From the NCBI GenBank assembly GCA_041395865.1, contig JAWKZQ010000011.1:24810-88809 (forward strand): 64,000 nt of DNA. Reading direction: 5' to 3'. The DNA comes from IMCC2047 sp041395865. Its GTDB lineage: Bacteria > Pseudomonadota > Gammaproteobacteria > Pseudomonadales > IMCC2047. Both the position numbers and the translations under genes were made by a program. Below are positions 19,216-28,083 of the stretch, piece by piece; position 1 is the first letter of the stretch; the number at the start of each line of letters is the position of its first letter. The notes beneath the pieces were generated by a model, which searched no databases, was not told the DNA's origin, and saw nothing but the letters and a program-made list of their open reading frames with translations.

Positions 19216-20466
19216 ATGGCTAGCTCATCATTGATGACCACCTACAACCGCGCCGACACGGCCTTCGAAATGGGCCAGGGAGCCTGGTTGTATGACACCA
19301 ATGGCAATAAGTATCTCGACCTGCTGAGCGGCATCGCCGTATGCGGACTGGGTCACTGCCACCCGGCCGTCACCCATGCCATTCGCGACCAGGCCGGGCG
19401 CCTGCTTCATACCTCCAACCTGTTTGAGGTTCCGCTGCAAAGCGAGCTGGCTGCCAAACTGTGCAAAATTGCCGATATGGATAAAGCCTTTTTCTGTAAT
19501 TCGGGAGCAGAAGCCAATGAAGCGGCCATTAAGCTGGCTCGTTTGTATGGCCATCAGCTGGGTATCGAAAACCCCACGATTATTGTTGCCGAAAGCGCCT
19601 TCCATGGCCGGACCCTGGCAACCTTAACCGCAACGGGTAATCGCAAGGCCCAGGCTGGTTTCGAACCGCTTGTCAGCGGTTTTGTTCGCGCCCCCTACGA
19701 CGACATTGACGCGATAAAAACCATCGCCGCCAATACACCCAACGTAGTCGCCATACTGGTTGAGCCCATTCAGGGAGAAGGCGGTGTACATGTACCTGCC
19801 GATGATTACCTGAACCAGCTGCGCAGCATCTGCGATGAACACAACTGGCTGCTCATGCTGGACGAAGTGCAAACCGGCAACGGCCGCACCGGTAAATATT
19901 TTGCCTACCAGCACAACGGTATCCTGCCCGATGTAGTCACTACAGCGAAAGGCCTGGCCAACGGTTTCCCGATTGGCGCCTGTCTGGCGCAGGGTAAAGC
20001 GGCCGAGGTTCTGCAGGCGGGCACACACGGCTCAACCTTTGGCGGCAACCCGCTGGCCTGTGCCGCCGCCCTGGCAACCATTGATACATTGCAGCACGAT
20101 AAGCTGATTGAGCGCGCCGCAGAACTCGGTGAAAAATTCCTGGCCGGCCTGCGCGAAAACCTCAAGTTTGCCAACTATATCACCGATATCCGCGGCAAAG
20201 GTTTAATGATCGGCATTGAGCTCGACGCGCCCTGCTCCGAGCTGGCCATGCTGGCCAAGGCCAAGGGCCTGCTGATCAACGTGACCTCCGAATCGGTTAT
20301 TCGTTTGCTGCCGCCGCTGATCCTCAGCGACGAAGAGGTTGAACTGGCGATTGATGCCGTCAGCAAGTTAATCAAGGTTTATGCCGGCGACGACCGTCAG
20401 GGTGAACGTCGCACTCAACCACGGCAAGGCAGCGATCGCCGCCAAACAAACGGCTCTCAAAGCTAG
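19216..20466 (+). CDS. argD: Acetylornithine aminotransferase
   Basis: From the ATG at 19216 (AAGGATT upstream) the product has 416 residues, a class III PLP aminotransferase of arginine synthesis that may also serve as succinyldiaminopimelate aminotransferase. Key sites are NSGAEANEAAIKLAR (phosphate binding), SAFHGRTLATLTATGN, LDEVQTGNGRTGK with the PLP Asp, and the Schiff-base Lys in TTAKGLANGFPIGA. The last 28 residues after SKLIKVYAG are a polar Arg/Gln-rich extension absent from most ArgD proteins. argF follows after 12 bases, making an argDF operon. Confidence 0.92.
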   Translation: MASSSLMTTYNRADTAFEMGQGAWLYDTNGNKYLDLLSGIAVCGLGHCHPAVTHAIRDQAGRLLHTSNLFEVPLQSELAAKLCKIADMDKAFFCNSGAEANEAAIKLARLYGHQLGIENPTIIVAESAFHGRTLATLTATGNRKAQAGFEPLVSGFVRAPYDDIDAIKTIAANTPNVVAILVEPIQGEGGVHVPADDYLNQLRSICDEHNWLLMLDEVQTGNGRTGKYFAYQHNGILPDVVTTAKGLANGFPIGACLAQGKAAEVLQAGTHGSTFGGNPLACAAALATIDTLQHDKLIERAAELGEKFLAGLRENLKFANYITDIRGKGLMIGIELDAPCSELAMLAKAKGLLINVTSESVIRLLPPLILSDEEVELAIDAVSKLIKVYAGDDRQGERRTQPRQGSDRRQTNGSQS

Positions 20467-20478
20467 CCAGGCAATATT

Positions 20479-21396
20479 ATGAGTACTAAACACTTTTTAA
20501 CGCTGTGTGATCTCAGCAGCGACGAATTTGAGCAGTTACTGCAACGCGCCATCGAGCTGAAAAAAATGCAATACGATGGCGTTATCTATGAGCCCTTGAA
20601 AAACCGGGTGATGGCGATGATTTTCGAAAAGTCGTCGACCCGCACCCGGATTTCCTTTGAAACCGGCATGACACAACTGGGCGGCTCAGCGCTGTTCCTG
20701 TCACCTCGCGACACCCAGCTGGGCCGTGGCGAGCCTGTGGAAGACAGCGCCCGCGTCATGTCGCGTATGGTCGATATCATCATGCTGCGGACCTTTGAGC
20801 ACAGCAAGCTGGAGCGTTTTGCGCAATATTCCAGGGTGCCTGTTATCAATGCACTGACCGATGACTTCCACCCCTGCCAACTGCTGGCCGACATGCAAAC
20901 CTATGTGGAGCACCGCGGCTCCATTCGCGGCAAAACCGTCACCTATATCGGCGACGGTAATAATATGTGCAACTCCTATATTAACGCGGCCTATTTACTG
21001 GGTTTCAAACTGCATATCGCCTGCCCGGAAGGCTTCGAACCGAAGCAGTCATTGCTGGAACAGCGTCGCGAGCACGTCAAGATTTTCCGCGACCCAGCCG
21101 AAGCGACGCTAGGTTCCCACTTGGTGGTAACCGATGTCTGGGCATCCATGGGGCAGGAAGACGAGCAGCAGGAGCGAGAAAAACAGTTTGCCGGCTTCCA
21201 GGTTACGCCCAAACTCATGGACATGGCGGCTCCCGACGCGCTCTTCATGCACTGCCTGCCCGCGCACCGCGGCGAGGAAATCAGCCACGATATGCTGGAT
21301 GACCCCCGCTCCGTGGTCTGGGAAGAAGCCGAAAACCGCCTGCACGCACAAAAGGCGCTCATCGAGTTTCTCTGCAAAGACCTGATCACGGCATAA
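20479..21396 (+). CDS. argF: Ornithine carbamoyltransferase
   Basis: The 305-residue anabolic enzyme makes citrulline from ornithine and carbamoyl phosphate. Carbamoyl-phosphate motifs are FEKSSTRTRISFE (STRTR) and DFHPCQLLADM (HPCQ). Ornithine-site motifs are TDVWASMGQE and MHCLPAHRGEEI (HCLP). Length matches the short Pseudomonas-type ArgF. It is the second gene of argDF, supplying the substrate for argG encoded at 13525-14742. Confidence 0.97.
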   Translation: MSTKHFLTLCDLSSDEFEQLLQRAIELKKMQYDGVIYEPLKNRVMAMIFEKSSTRTRISFETGMTQLGGSALFLSPRDTQLGRGEPVEDSARVMSRMVDIIMLRTFEHSKLERFAQYSRVPVINALTDDFHPCQLLADMQTYVEHRGSIRGKTVTYIGDGNNMCNSYINAAYLLGFKLHIACPEGFEPKQSLLEQRREHVKIFRDPAEATLGSHLVVTDVWASMGQEDEQQEREKQFAGFQVTPKLMDMAAPDALFMHCLPAHRGEEISHDMLDDPRSVVWEEAENRLHAQKALIEFLCKDLITA

Positions 21397-21559
21397 GCCA
21401 CCGGTCACAAGCCTTTCACACCTTTCTGCCGGCCTGCTCAACCTTGAGACAGGCTGGCAAAATTTCGCGCAATTTCGCCAAAAGCGTCTATCCTTATCTA
21501 CATTATTTGGAAGTACCGATTAAAAGTACCGATTGATTGGATTTGGATGGAACAACAAC

Positions 21560-22471
21560 ATGTCAGCTCTGGAACTCGAAATAATTGATGCGGACGGAAA
21601 CATCGAACAGGATTTCGATGTAAAGCAGCAGGACGACGAACTCCTGAAAAAAATTGAAAGCGCGATAAAAAAGGAAGAAATCAAGCTGCCGGCAATGCCT
21701 GACATTGCCATGAAAATCCGCGAAGCCTTCAAGGATGAGCAGTACGACATCATGAGCATCGCCCGCATCGTCCAGGCCGAACCCGGCCTCGCGGCCTATG
21801 TTTTGAAGGTGGCAAACAGCCCGCTTCACCGCGGCCCCATGCCCATCAAAACCGCCAAACATGCAATTTGCAGGCTCGGCCAGCATTCGGTGCAAAGCAT
21901 TGTACTGACTTACACGCTTCGCGCCATGTTCGAAACTTCCTCAGCCAAACTCAAAGAACTGCTGCAAAAGCAATGGGAACAGAGCACCAGCCTGGCAGCC
22001 ATCAGTGCCGTGCTGGCAACGCGTCTCGACGATTTCGATCCCGACCAGGCTCTGCTGGGCGGCTTGCTCCAGGATATTGGTTGCCTGCCGTTGCTTGACT
22101 GGCTGAAAAACAACCATGATGCCGACGCTGATCTAGAGGCTGAATATAAGCAACTCACTGCCCGTTACGCCGCGGCCGTTGGCGAGAGCATACTGCGCAA
22201 CTGGCAATTCGACAGCGAACTGATCGAGGTGACCAGATCTCGGGGCGACTGGAGCCGGAATTCGGGCGACAAGGTGGATATTGCGGACATTGTTACCATT
22301 GCCCGCCATCACCAGCATATGGCAAAGGGCGAGCTGAAATCATGCCCCAACATTACCGATATCCCCGCCTACCACAAACTGGCCTTCAAGGATCTCTCGC
22401 CAGATCAAAGTCTGCAGATCCTCGACGAAGCGAAGGAAGAAATCGAGGAAATTCGCCAAATGCTGGTTTAA
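21560..22471 (+). CDS. HDOD-domain regulator
   Basis: This protein has 303 residues from the ATG at 21560; a TTG nine codons upstream is less likely. Residues 1-45 are acidic and charged. The HDOD domain at about 45-250 has KLPAMPDIAMKIREAF, IVQAEPGLAAYVLKVANS and AICRLGQHSVQSIVL. HDOD domains are degenerate HD phosphohydrolases that lack the metal-binding HD residues and act as scaffolds in signalling, often with c-di-GMP or stress responses. The gene stands alone between argF and tex. A second HDOD protein is encoded at 44660-46159. Confidence 0.85.
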   Translation: MSALELEIIDADGNIEQDFDVKQQDDELLKKIESAIKKEEIKLPAMPDIAMKIREAFKDEQYDIMSIARIVQAEPGLAAYVLKVANSPLHRGPMPIKTAKHAICRLGQHSVQSIVLTYTLRAMFETSSAKLKELLQKQWEQSTSLAAISAVLATRLDDFDPDQALLGGLLQDIGCLPLLDWLKNNHDADADLEAEYKQLTARYAAAVGESILRNWQFDSELIEVTRSRGDWSRNSGDKVDIADIVTIARHHQHMAKGELKSCPNITDIPAYHKLAFKDLSPDQSLQILDEAKEEIEEIRQMLV

Positions 22472-22483
22472 CGCATTTCCGCC

Positions 22484-22518
22484 AATAAAAAGGCCAGCAT
22501 TTTGCTGGCCTTTTTATT
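22484..22518. terminator. Bidirectional terminator between the HDOD gene and tex
   Basis: AATAAAAAGGCCAGCA and TGCTGGCCTTTTTATT form a 16-bp perfect stem with a 3-base loop, with A and T runs serving both convergent genes. Confidence 0.92.
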
Positions 22519-22531
22519 AAATCCGCAATTA

Positions 22532-24859
22532 TTAAGCTTTAATCCCGGCCTCTTTAAACAGGGCCGCCATCGTTCCCTCCTGCGGTTTAGTTGCGGCGCC
22601 TTTAGCGGGCTTGTTTTTACGATCCCCTTTGCCCGTTTTTACGCCTCGCGTCGCGGTATTTTGCGGCTCAGCCCGGTCAGCCGCGCTATCGCCCAAACGC
22701 ATACTCAGGCCAATGCGTTTACGCTCAATATCGACTTCCATCACTTTAACCTTGACGATATCGCCAGCCTTCACCACCGCATGCGGATCCTTAACAAAGC
22801 GGTCAGACAGAGCTGAAATGTGCACCAAACCGTCCTGGTGAACGCCAATATCCACAAAGGCGCCGAAGTTGGTAACGTTGGTGATAGTGCCTTCCAGCAC
22901 CATATCAGGCTTCAAGTCCTTAAGGCTCTCGACACCGTCCTGCAGGCGCGCCATTTTAAACTCCGGGCGGGGGTCGCGACCGGGCTTTTCAAGCTCGGTA
23001 ATGATATCCGAGACCGTTGGCAGTCCAAACTGATCATCACAATAGCTTTGCGGTTTCAGGCCGCGCAAGAAAGCACCATCGCCGACCAGCCCTTTCACAT
23101 CCCTGTTGCTTTCCCGGGCAATGCGCTCGACCACCGCATAACTTTCCGGGTGAACGCCGGAGGCATCCAGGGGGTTACTCCCTTCGTTGATGCGCAAGAA
23201 ACCCGCCGCCTGCTCGAAACTCTTAGCGCCGAAACGAGGCACCTGCATAAGCTCGGAGCGCTCACTGAACGCGCCCTGCTGTTCACGGAAAGTCACAATG
23301 TTACTGGCCAGGCTTTGGTTTAAGCCGGAAACACGGGCCAGCAAAGGAACCGATGCCGTATTTAAATCCACGCCAACCGCGTTTACACAGTCCTCCACAA
23401 CAGCATCCAGGCTGCGCGCCAATTGAACCTGGCTGACATCATGCTGGTACTGGCCAACGCCAATGGATTTAGGTTCAATTTTCACCAGCTCCGCCAGCGG
23501 GTCCTGCAGCCGTCGCGCAATGGAAATAGCGCCACGGATGGTAACGTCGAGCTCGGGGAATTCCTGTGCAGCAAATTCCGACGCCGAGTAAATCGAAGCG
23601 CCGGCTTCGTTAACGATCACCTTCTGGATACTCAATCCCGAATGGCGTTTGAGAAAATCGCCTACAAACTTGTCGGTTTCCCGTGATGCCGTACCGTTGC
23701 CAATGGCAATCAGGTTAACGTCATGGGCCTGGCAGAACTTCAACAATACCGCTTCGGCTTCCTGGATGCGGTTATGAGGTGGTGTTGGATAAATCGTGTC
23801 ATACCCCAGCAATTTGCCGGTGGCATCCACAACAGCCGCCTTAACGCCAGTCCGCAACCCCGGATCCAGACCGATAGTCACTTTTCGCCCAGCCGGCGCG
23901 GCCAGTAACAGGTCCTTGATGTTCCGGCCAAACACCTCAATAGCCTCCTGCTCGGCGCGCTCGCGCAGGGCAGTCAGCAACTCCGTTTCCAGGTGAGTCA
24001 ATAACTTGATACGCCAGGTCCAGCGCACCACTTCCGCCAACCAGTTATCCGCCGCCCGTTCCTGGTGGCTGACCTGCCAATGTTTGGCGACCATCACCTC
24101 ACAGGGATGAACGGTTTTAATCCCCTCTTCTGCCGTTTCCGGCAAACTAATCGCCGCAGACACCACCCCCTCTTTTCGAGCGCGGAAAATAGCCAGTGCC
24201 CGGTGGGAAGGAACCTTAGCCAAAGGTTCCTGGTAATCGAAATAATCCCGGAATTTTGCCCCCTCCTTTTCCTTGCCTTCGATAACCTTGGCCACCAGCA
24301 GACCTTCGCTTTGCAAAAAGTCACGCAGCTTACCCAACAGCACGGCATCTTCGCTAAACCGCTCCATCAGAATATATTTGGCGCCATCCAGCGCCGCTTT
24401 AGTATCCGCGACGCCTTTATCGGCGCTGATATAAGCCTCTGCCTCCTGCTGCGGGTCCAGCTCCGGGTTATCCAGTAACGCCTGCGCCAAGGGCTCTAGC
24501 CCGGCCTCGCGGGCAATCTGGGCCTTGGTGCGTCGTTTGGGCTTATAGGGCAGGTAGAGGTCTTCCAGCAGGGTCTTTGTTTCTGCGGCCTCAATGTCGC
24601 GCTTGAGTTCGGGCGTCAGTTTGCCCTGCTCGTCGATACTCGCCAGGACTGTCTGGCGACGCTCTTCAAGTTCGCGTAAATAGCGTAACCGCTCATCCAA
24701 CGTCCGTAACTGGCCATCGTCCATCGCTCCCGTCACTTCTTTACGGTAACGAGCGATAAAAGGCACCGTACTGCCTTCATCGAGCAGCTCAATGGCGGCG
24801 CGAATACGGTTTTCATCGACCTTTAATTCTTCGGCCAGGCGGGCGTTAATGCTGTTCAT
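22532..24859 (-). CDS. tex: RNA-binding transcription accessory protein Tex
   Basis: The 775-residue protein has the full Tex layout. The N-terminal helical region contains GSTVPFIARYRKEVTGAMDD. A YqgF/RNase-H-like domain follows (KVTIGLDPGLRTGVKAAVVD, residues about 330-350 on). Tandem helix-hairpin-helix segments are at about 500-560 (CVNAVGVDLNTAS and RVSGLNQSLASNIV). A C-terminal S1 RNA-binding domain lies at about 650-725 (VLEGTITNVTNFGAFVDIG and DGLVHIS). A basic Lys-rich tail precedes the end. Tex binds nucleic acid and influences transcription, with effects on toxin and stress genes in several pathogens. It is monocistronic. Confidence 0.96.
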   Translation of the reverse strand: MNSINARLAEELKVDENRIRAAIELLDEGSTVPFIARYRKEVTGAMDDGQLRTLDERLRYLRELEERRQTVLASIDEQGKLTPELKRDIEAAETKTLLEDLYLPYKPKRRTKAQIAREAGLEPLAQALLDNPELDPQQEAEAYISADKGVADTKAALDGAKYILMERFSEDAVLLGKLRDFLQSEGLLVAKVIEGKEKEGAKFRDYFDYQEPLAKVPSHRALAIFRARKEGVVSAAISLPETAEEGIKTVHPCEVMVAKHWQVSHQERAADNWLAEVVRWTWRIKLLTHLETELLTALRERAEQEAIEVFGRNIKDLLLAAPAGRKVTIGLDPGLRTGVKAAVVDATGKLLGYDTIYPTPPHNRIQEAEAVLLKFCQAHDVNLIAIGNGTASRETDKFVGDFLKRHSGLSIQKVIVNEAGASIYSASEFAAQEFPELDVTIRGAISIARRLQDPLAELVKIEPKSIGVGQYQHDVSQVQLARSLDAVVEDCVNAVGVDLNTASVPLLARVSGLNQSLASNIVTFREQQGAFSERSELMQVPRFGAKSFEQAAGFLRINEGSNPLDASGVHPESYAVVERIARESNRDVKGLVGDGAFLRGLKPQSYCDDQFGLPTVSDIITELEKPGRDPRPEFKMARLQDGVESLKDLKPDMVLEGTITNVTNFGAFVDIGVHQDGLVHISALSDRFVKDPHAVVKAGDIVKVKVMEVDIERKRIGLSMRLGDSAADRAEPQNTATRGVKTGKGDRKNKPAKGAATKPQEGTMAALFKEAGIKA

Positions 24860-24976
24860 GTCATTCCTTGGGACAAAAAAGAAAAAGATTTTAGCGGCCC
24901 CTCTGACTATCTACCAGCCTCTTGTCGGTTTTATAATTCTGACGAGACGATCCATTAATAACAAAAAAACAAAACC

Positions 24977-25390
24977 ATGCCCTTGAGCAAAGCTTTCATC
25001 TATCTGTTACTCGCACTCCTGTTTGCCGGCTGTAAAAGCCAAGGTTTGCCGGTAACCGATAAGCCCGAAGGCCGGATACAACACATTGTGGTGGTCTGGT
25101 TGCGCGAGCCCGGCAATCAGGCGCACCGCGAACGGCTGCTTGAGACGTCACAGCAACTGACTCAAATTCCTGGCGTCATTTCGGTGGTGGGAGGGACCGT
25201 GGTTCCCGGCAACAGGGAAGTTATTGATTCAAGCTTTGATGTCGCACTGATCTTCACGCTTAAGGATCAACAGACGTTACGGCAATATGTACATCATCCG
25301 CTGCACCAAAAACTGCTTGAAGAAGTTTTTAGACCATTAATTGAACGTTATCGGGTTTACGACGTCGAAGGGCACTTATTTGGCCAATAG
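24977..25390 (+). CDS. Dabb (stress-responsive alpha/beta-barrel) domain lipoprotein
   Basis: The 137-residue protein has a lipoprotein signal ending in LLFAGC (lipid-modified Cys19). A single Dabb domain follows: IQHIVVVWLREPGNQAHRERLLE, IPGVISVVGG, FDVALIFTLKDQQTLRQYVHHPLHQKL. Dabb proteins are usually cytosolic dimeric alpha/beta barrels of unclear function; an envelope lipoprotein form is less common. The stop overlaps the 3' end of the small convergent ORF at 25376-25567 by 15 bases. Confidence 0.8.
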   Translation: MPLSKAFIYLLLALLFAGCKSQGLPVTDKPEGRIQHIVVVWLREPGNQAHRERLLETSQQLTQIPGVISVVGGTVVPGNREVIDSSFDVALIFTLKDQQTLRQYVHHPLHQKLLEEVFRPLIERYRVYDVEGHLFGQ

Positions 25391-25567
25391 CTCATTTTCA
25401 GACTCATCCCTGAGCGATAATGAGCGCCCCTCAAGGTTGATAATGATAAAGCCCTCTTCCTGCTGCCGGGCCGCAGGGTTGCTCAAATCGACCTCGGCAT
25501 TGGTGGAAAGGATAACATTACCAACGGTCTGACTTTTAACAGGTTTCGATGCACTATCTGCAAACAT
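25376..25567 (-). CDS. Small conserved-looking acidic protein, unknown function
   Basis: This 63-residue ORF is preceded by GGAGA eight bases before the ATG, which argues that it is real. It is polar and acidic, with ILSTNAEVDLSNPAARQQEEGFIIINLEGRS readable; no signal peptide, TM segment or known domain was recognised. Its 3' end overlaps the end of the convergent Dabb gene. An opposing plus-strand ORF over the same bases lacks a ribosome binding site and I consider it a shadow. Confidence 0.5.
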   Translation of the reverse strand: MFADSASKPVKSQTVGNVILSTNAEVDLSNPAARQQEEGFIIINLEGRSLSLRDESENELLAK

Positions 25568-25744
25568 CTAACATCTCCATTTCATCTTACTTCTTCGATT
25601 CACGGAGCTATGTTGCGCAACCAATATGACAGTGAGATGAAAAGGCGCAGGCTTTTTGTCCGGAATCGGAATATGCTATCGTTGACGCCACAAACAAATG
25701 TTTGCACCTCTTTCGTTCTCCAGCAAAAACGGGACTTTCAAGGC

Positions 25745-26491
25745 ATGAATAAAAGGCACAAACCGTTAAGTTTTATACCCCGTGCTTTTTCCTCCATTGG
25801 CATGGCTTTAGCCCTCACCCTTCTGGTATCCGGCTGCAGCGTTAATGCACTGCAGCAGCGTGAACAGGCCGTTGCCAGCCAGGAACAACAATTGGTTGTT
25901 CAGCAGCAGCAACTGGAGCAGGAAAAAAGCCGGCTTGAAGCACTCGAAGCCGAGTTGCAATTGGAAAAAAAACGGCTTGAAGTTCTCAGGAAAAAACCGA
26001 TCAGCAGCAACGGCTCTGTTGACCAGGCAAGCGTCGTTACGGCTCAACAGCTTGCCAACAACCGCCGTATCCTGGTTGGCGAACTGGAACATGTCTATAT
26101 CAGCCCGCCAGACATGGAGCTGACGGCGCGTATCGATACCGGGGCCAAAACCTCTTCCCTGAATGCGCAGGACCTGGTGGAATTTGAACGTGACGGCAAA
26201 GCCCACGCCCGGTTTAACATCCTTGACCCACACACAGGCAAAAAAGTTGAAATCGAGCGCCGCATCGTCAAATGGGTAAGGATCAAAGAACACGAAGGGG
26301 ATTACCAACGCCGCCCCATCGTAAAAATGCGCGTCCGCCTGGGCGAACTGGATCAACACATTGAAATGACCCTGGCTGACCGCAGTGAGTTTGATTTCCA
26401 GGCGTTGATAGGTCGCAATTATCTTCGCGACTTTGCCATTGTCGACGTCAGTAAGAAATTCCTCTCCCAACCAGCCATTGAGAAAAAATAA
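25745..26491 (+). CDS. Retropepsin-like (RimB/RloA-type) aspartic protease lipoprotein
   Basis: I take the ATG at 25745 (AAGG five bases before) rather than upstream in-frame codons; the product is 248 residues. A lipoprotein signal ends in LLVSGC. A Gln/Glu-rich coiled coil covers about residues 28-85. The pepsin-like half-domain follows, with active-site ARIDTGAKTSSLNA and the conserved IGRNYLRDFAIVDVSKKFL. Such proteins are often annotated as ATP-dependent zinc protease, but the DTGA motif is that of single-domain aspartic proteases. Its stop and the next start share one base, so it is translationally coupled to the 7TM gene. Confidence 0.82.
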   Translation: MNKRHKPLSFIPRAFSSIGMALALTLLVSGCSVNALQQREQAVASQEQQLVVQQQQLEQEKSRLEALEAELQLEKKRLEVLRKKPISSNGSVDQASVVTAQQLANNRRILVGELEHVYISPPDMELTARIDTGAKTSSLNAQDLVEFERDGKAHARFNILDPHTGKKVEIERRIVKWVRIKEHEGDYQRRPIVKMRVRLGELDQHIEMTLADRSEFDFQALIGRNYLRDFAIVDVSKKFLSQPAIEKK

Positions 26492-28083
26492 TGCATAGCC
26501 GCGCCAAATTTATGCTGGTTGTCCTGCTGCTACTGACAGCAGGCTTTGGGCTTACCCTCTACAAACACTTGGCACTGGGTTTCCCCCTCTGGCCGGGCGA
26601 ACGCACCCAGGTTTGGACCATCGAAGCGAAAATCGAATTCCAGGCGCGGGGCGGTTCCGCCGTCGCCTCCTTCGCCCTGCCCGATGCTCCGCCGGGCATG
26701 GTTATCCTGGACGAGGATTTTGCCTCCCCGAACTATGGTTTCACCGAATTACGCCAGAATGAACCCGACAGCCCACGCCGGGCGCTGTGGAGCACCCGCG
26801 AAGCCGACGGCGCACAAACGCTGTACTATCGCCTTGATGTCTATGAAAAAACCAACGAAAACACCGATATCGTCAGCAAACCGCCCAAACTGGCCGAATC
26901 GGTCGAATTCGAGGAGCCCTTCCTCACCGCCGCCAATACCTTGATCGAAGAAGTGGAAAAAAATTCAGGCAGCAAGCAAACCTTTACACTGGAGCTGCTG
27001 AAGGCGCTGAACGCGCCCTCCCCCAGCCAGAATGTGCAACTCCTGTTAGGAAACCGCCCCAGCGACTCTTACAAGGCCCAGCTGGCTGTTGACCTGCTTA
27101 CCCTGGCGCAAATTCCGGCACGCAAGGCTAGTGGCCTGTTTCTGGAAAGCGGCCGCCGCCGCCAGGACCTGATCAATTTTATTGAGGTACACGATGGCGA
27201 AAAGTGGCTGTTATTTGATCAGTCCACCGGTAAGCAAGGCATCCCCGAACACTTTATTCTCTGGCAGCGCGGCGGGCAGTCCCTGCTTGATGTCGAGGGT
27301 GGCTACAGCTCCAGGGTTAACTTTTCCATTATCGAAAATACCTATGCGACACGTAATCTCGCCGTCCAGTACGGCAAGGAAGCAGATGCGGCCTTGGTAG
27401 ACTTTTCGATCTACAGCCTGCCTATTGAAGAGCAAAACGCCTTCAAGGCGATCCTCCTGGTTCCGATTGGCGCAATTATCGTGGTGATTTTGCGAATCCT
27501 GGTGGGCATACGTACTTCAGGCACCTTCATGCCAATCCTTATCGCCCTGGCCTTTATCAAAACCTCGCTGATTCCAGGACTGATGATCTTCCTGTTTGTA
27601 GTGAGCGCCGGGCTGCTGATTCGCTCCTACCTGTCGCGCCTGAACCTGCTCCTGGTGGCGCGAATATCGGCGGTCATCATTGTGGTCATTGGTCTGATGG
27701 CGGCCCTGAGTATTGTCAGCCAGAAACTCGGCTTCAGCCAGGCTCTGACAGTGACCTTCTTCCCGATGATTATTCTTGCCTGGACCATCGAACGCATGTC
27801 CATTCTGTGGGAAGAGGAAGGCCCCAGGGAAGTGCTTGTACAGGGCGGCGGCAGCCTGTTTGTCGCGGTTCTGGCCTATCTGTTCATGACTAATAGCGTC
27901 GTTGAATACCTGACCTTCAATTACCCGGAACTGCTTCTGGTGAACCTGGCCTGTATTCTGTTACTGGGGCAATACACCGGCTACCGCCTCACTGAGCTGC
28001 GCCGCTTCCAGCCGATTTCGGATATCACTGTTACCGCGGCCGACAAACCGGAAAAGTCTGACAATGATGTTCATAAGCCCTAA
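26491..28083 (+). CDS. Inactive transglutaminase-fused 7TM membrane protein (RloB-like)
   Basis: The 530-residue protein has an N-terminal TM (residues 8-25) and a periplasmic domain of about 400 residues with an inactive-transglutaminase fold (DLLTLAQIPARKASGLFLESGRRRQDLINFIEV). A seven-helix bundle follows from about residue 325 (AILLVPIGAIIVVILRILVGIRTSGTF, FMPILIALAFIKTSL, through LLLVNLACILLLGQYTGYRL). I recall relatives in Pseudomonas named RloB and tied to osmotic-stress tolerance; that naming is from memory. It overlaps the ligase-like gene downstream by 20 bases, so the three genes form one tight operon. Confidence 0.82.
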   Translation: MHSRAKFMLVVLLLLTAGFGLTLYKHLALGFPLWPGERTQVWTIEAKIEFQARGGSAVASFALPDAPPGMVILDEDFASPNYGFTELRQNEPDSPRRALWSTREADGAQTLYYRLDVYEKTNENTDIVSKPPKLAESVEFEEPFLTAANTLIEEVEKNSGSKQTFTLELLKALNAPSPSQNVQLLLGNRPSDSYKAQLAVDLLTLAQIPARKASGLFLESGRRRQDLINFIEVHDGEKWLLFDQSTGKQGIPEHFILWQRGGQSLLDVEGGYSSRVNFSIIENTYATRNLAVQYGKEADAALVDFSIYSLPIEEQNAFKAILLVPIGAIIVVILRILVGIRTSGTFMPILIALAFIKTSLIPGLMIFLFVVSAGLLIRSYLSRLNLLLVARISAVIIVVIGLMAALSIVSQKLGFSQALTVTFFPMIILAWTIERMSILWEEEGPREVLVQGGGSLFVAVLAYLFMTNSVVEYLTFNYPELLLVNLACILLLGQYTGYRLTELRRFQPISDITVTAADKPEKSDNDVHKP

